Assembly: GCA_030609215.1 (NCBI GenBank)
Contig: JAUWCR010000089.1
Location: 1-6,162, forward strand
DNA: 6,162 nucleotides
DNA from: Actinomycetes bacterium
GTDB lineage: Bacteria; Actinomycetota; Humimicrobiia; Humimicrobiales; Humimicrobiaceae
Reading direction: 5' to 3'
Numbering within the stretch: the first letter of the stretch is position 1; each line of letters starts with the position of its first letter. The notes below the pieces were generated by a model that had not been told where the DNA came from, searched no databases, and saw only the letters and a list, made by a program, of their open reading frames with translations. Position numbers and translations under genes: made by a program. Positions 6,007 through 6,162 of the stretch are shown piece by piece.

Positions 6007-6162
6007 TTTCTACTTAAATTTACTTTATTGAATTATTGAAATTTTTTAATAGAAATTATATGCAGAAATTATTATTTTTATAATTCTTTTCTCCTATATT
6101 TATTACACCCTATTATATACTATTACATATATTATACTATATTATTTTACTACTATTTGTTT
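6007..6162 (-). promoter_or_regulatory. Non-coding leader, probable promoter region of the cluster
   Basis: No coding frame on either strand runs through this stretch; every frame entering from the window edge stops quickly. On the minus strand TATAAT occurs at 6136-6131, 6117-6112 and 6060-6055, but none has a good TTGACA-like box 16-18 bases upstream, so the actual promoter cannot be chosen. The location, directly ahead of the first gene of a same-strand cluster, makes it the most likely place for the main promoter. An upstream gene may lie just outside the window. Confidence 0.4.

Noticed and set aside
6051..6095. AGGAG (6095-6091, minus) in the leader as the ribosome-binding site of a leader peptide
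   Set aside because: The only codon at a suitable distance is ATT and the frame ends after 12 codons; no ATG, GTG or TTG follows at the right spacing.
1..6162. Defence system, mobile element or CRISPR array
   Set aside because: All eight genes are housekeeping or envelope-type with no transposase, integrase, toxin pair or regularly spaced repeat. The PD-(D/E)XK-like protein alone is not enough to call a defence system.

Overview
The window is a very AT-rich (roughly a quarter to 30% G+C by eye) stretch with eight intact genes, all on the minus strand, so it reads from right to left. It behaves as one compact gene cluster, perhaps one operon: a leader at about 6162-6007, then an FHA-domain protein (GarA-like), a MerR-family regulator (FtsR-like), an S11 D-alanyl-D-alanine carboxypeptidase, a DUF3048 (YerB-like) lipoprotein, hypoxanthine phosphoribosyltransferase, a DUF151 bifunctional-nuclease-family protein, a small PD-(D/E)XK-like protein of unknown role, and a CysE-like hexapeptide acyltransferase. 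Gaps run from a 4-base overlap to about 105 bases. No rRNA, tRNA, CRISPR array, insertion sequence or phage gene is visible.

The combination of a GarA-type FHA protein, an FtsR/Rv1828-type MerR protein and a DUF151 protein is an actinobacterial signature: in Mycobacterium the order is garA (Rv1827), Rv1828, Rv1829. The low G+C content does not fit the classical high-G+C groups. The best guess is therefore an uncultivated, deep-branching, AT-rich actinobacterial lineage (for example the Humimicrobiia/OPB41-type subsurface groups). This placement is inference. The genetic code looks standard: TGA is used as a stop, and GTG and TTG starts occur.

Region by region (in order of transcription): 6162-6007 is a non-coding leader with several TATAAT-like boxes. 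6006-4861 is the signalling and cell-division-regulator pair (FHA + FtsR-like). 4864-2340 is an envelope module, a membrane-anchored DD-carboxypeptidase translationally coupled to the regulator and followed by a lipoprotein with a long acidic stalk. 2333-1731 is purine salvage. 1625-729 carries two putative nucleases back to back, preceded by a possible internal promoter. 663-106 is the acyltransferase. 105-1 is a non-coding tail with a short tandem repeat and no convincing terminator, so transcription may continue beyond the window.

A plausible joint theme is growth control. A phosphopeptide-binding FHA protein and a regulator whose relatives activate ftsZ are co-expressed with peptidoglycan-trimming and surface proteins, with purine salvage and nuclease genes further down. 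The least understood parts are the PD-(D/E)XK-like protein next to the DUF151 gene, the DUF3048 lipoprotein next to the carboxypeptidase, and the acceptor substrate of the CysE-like enzyme.
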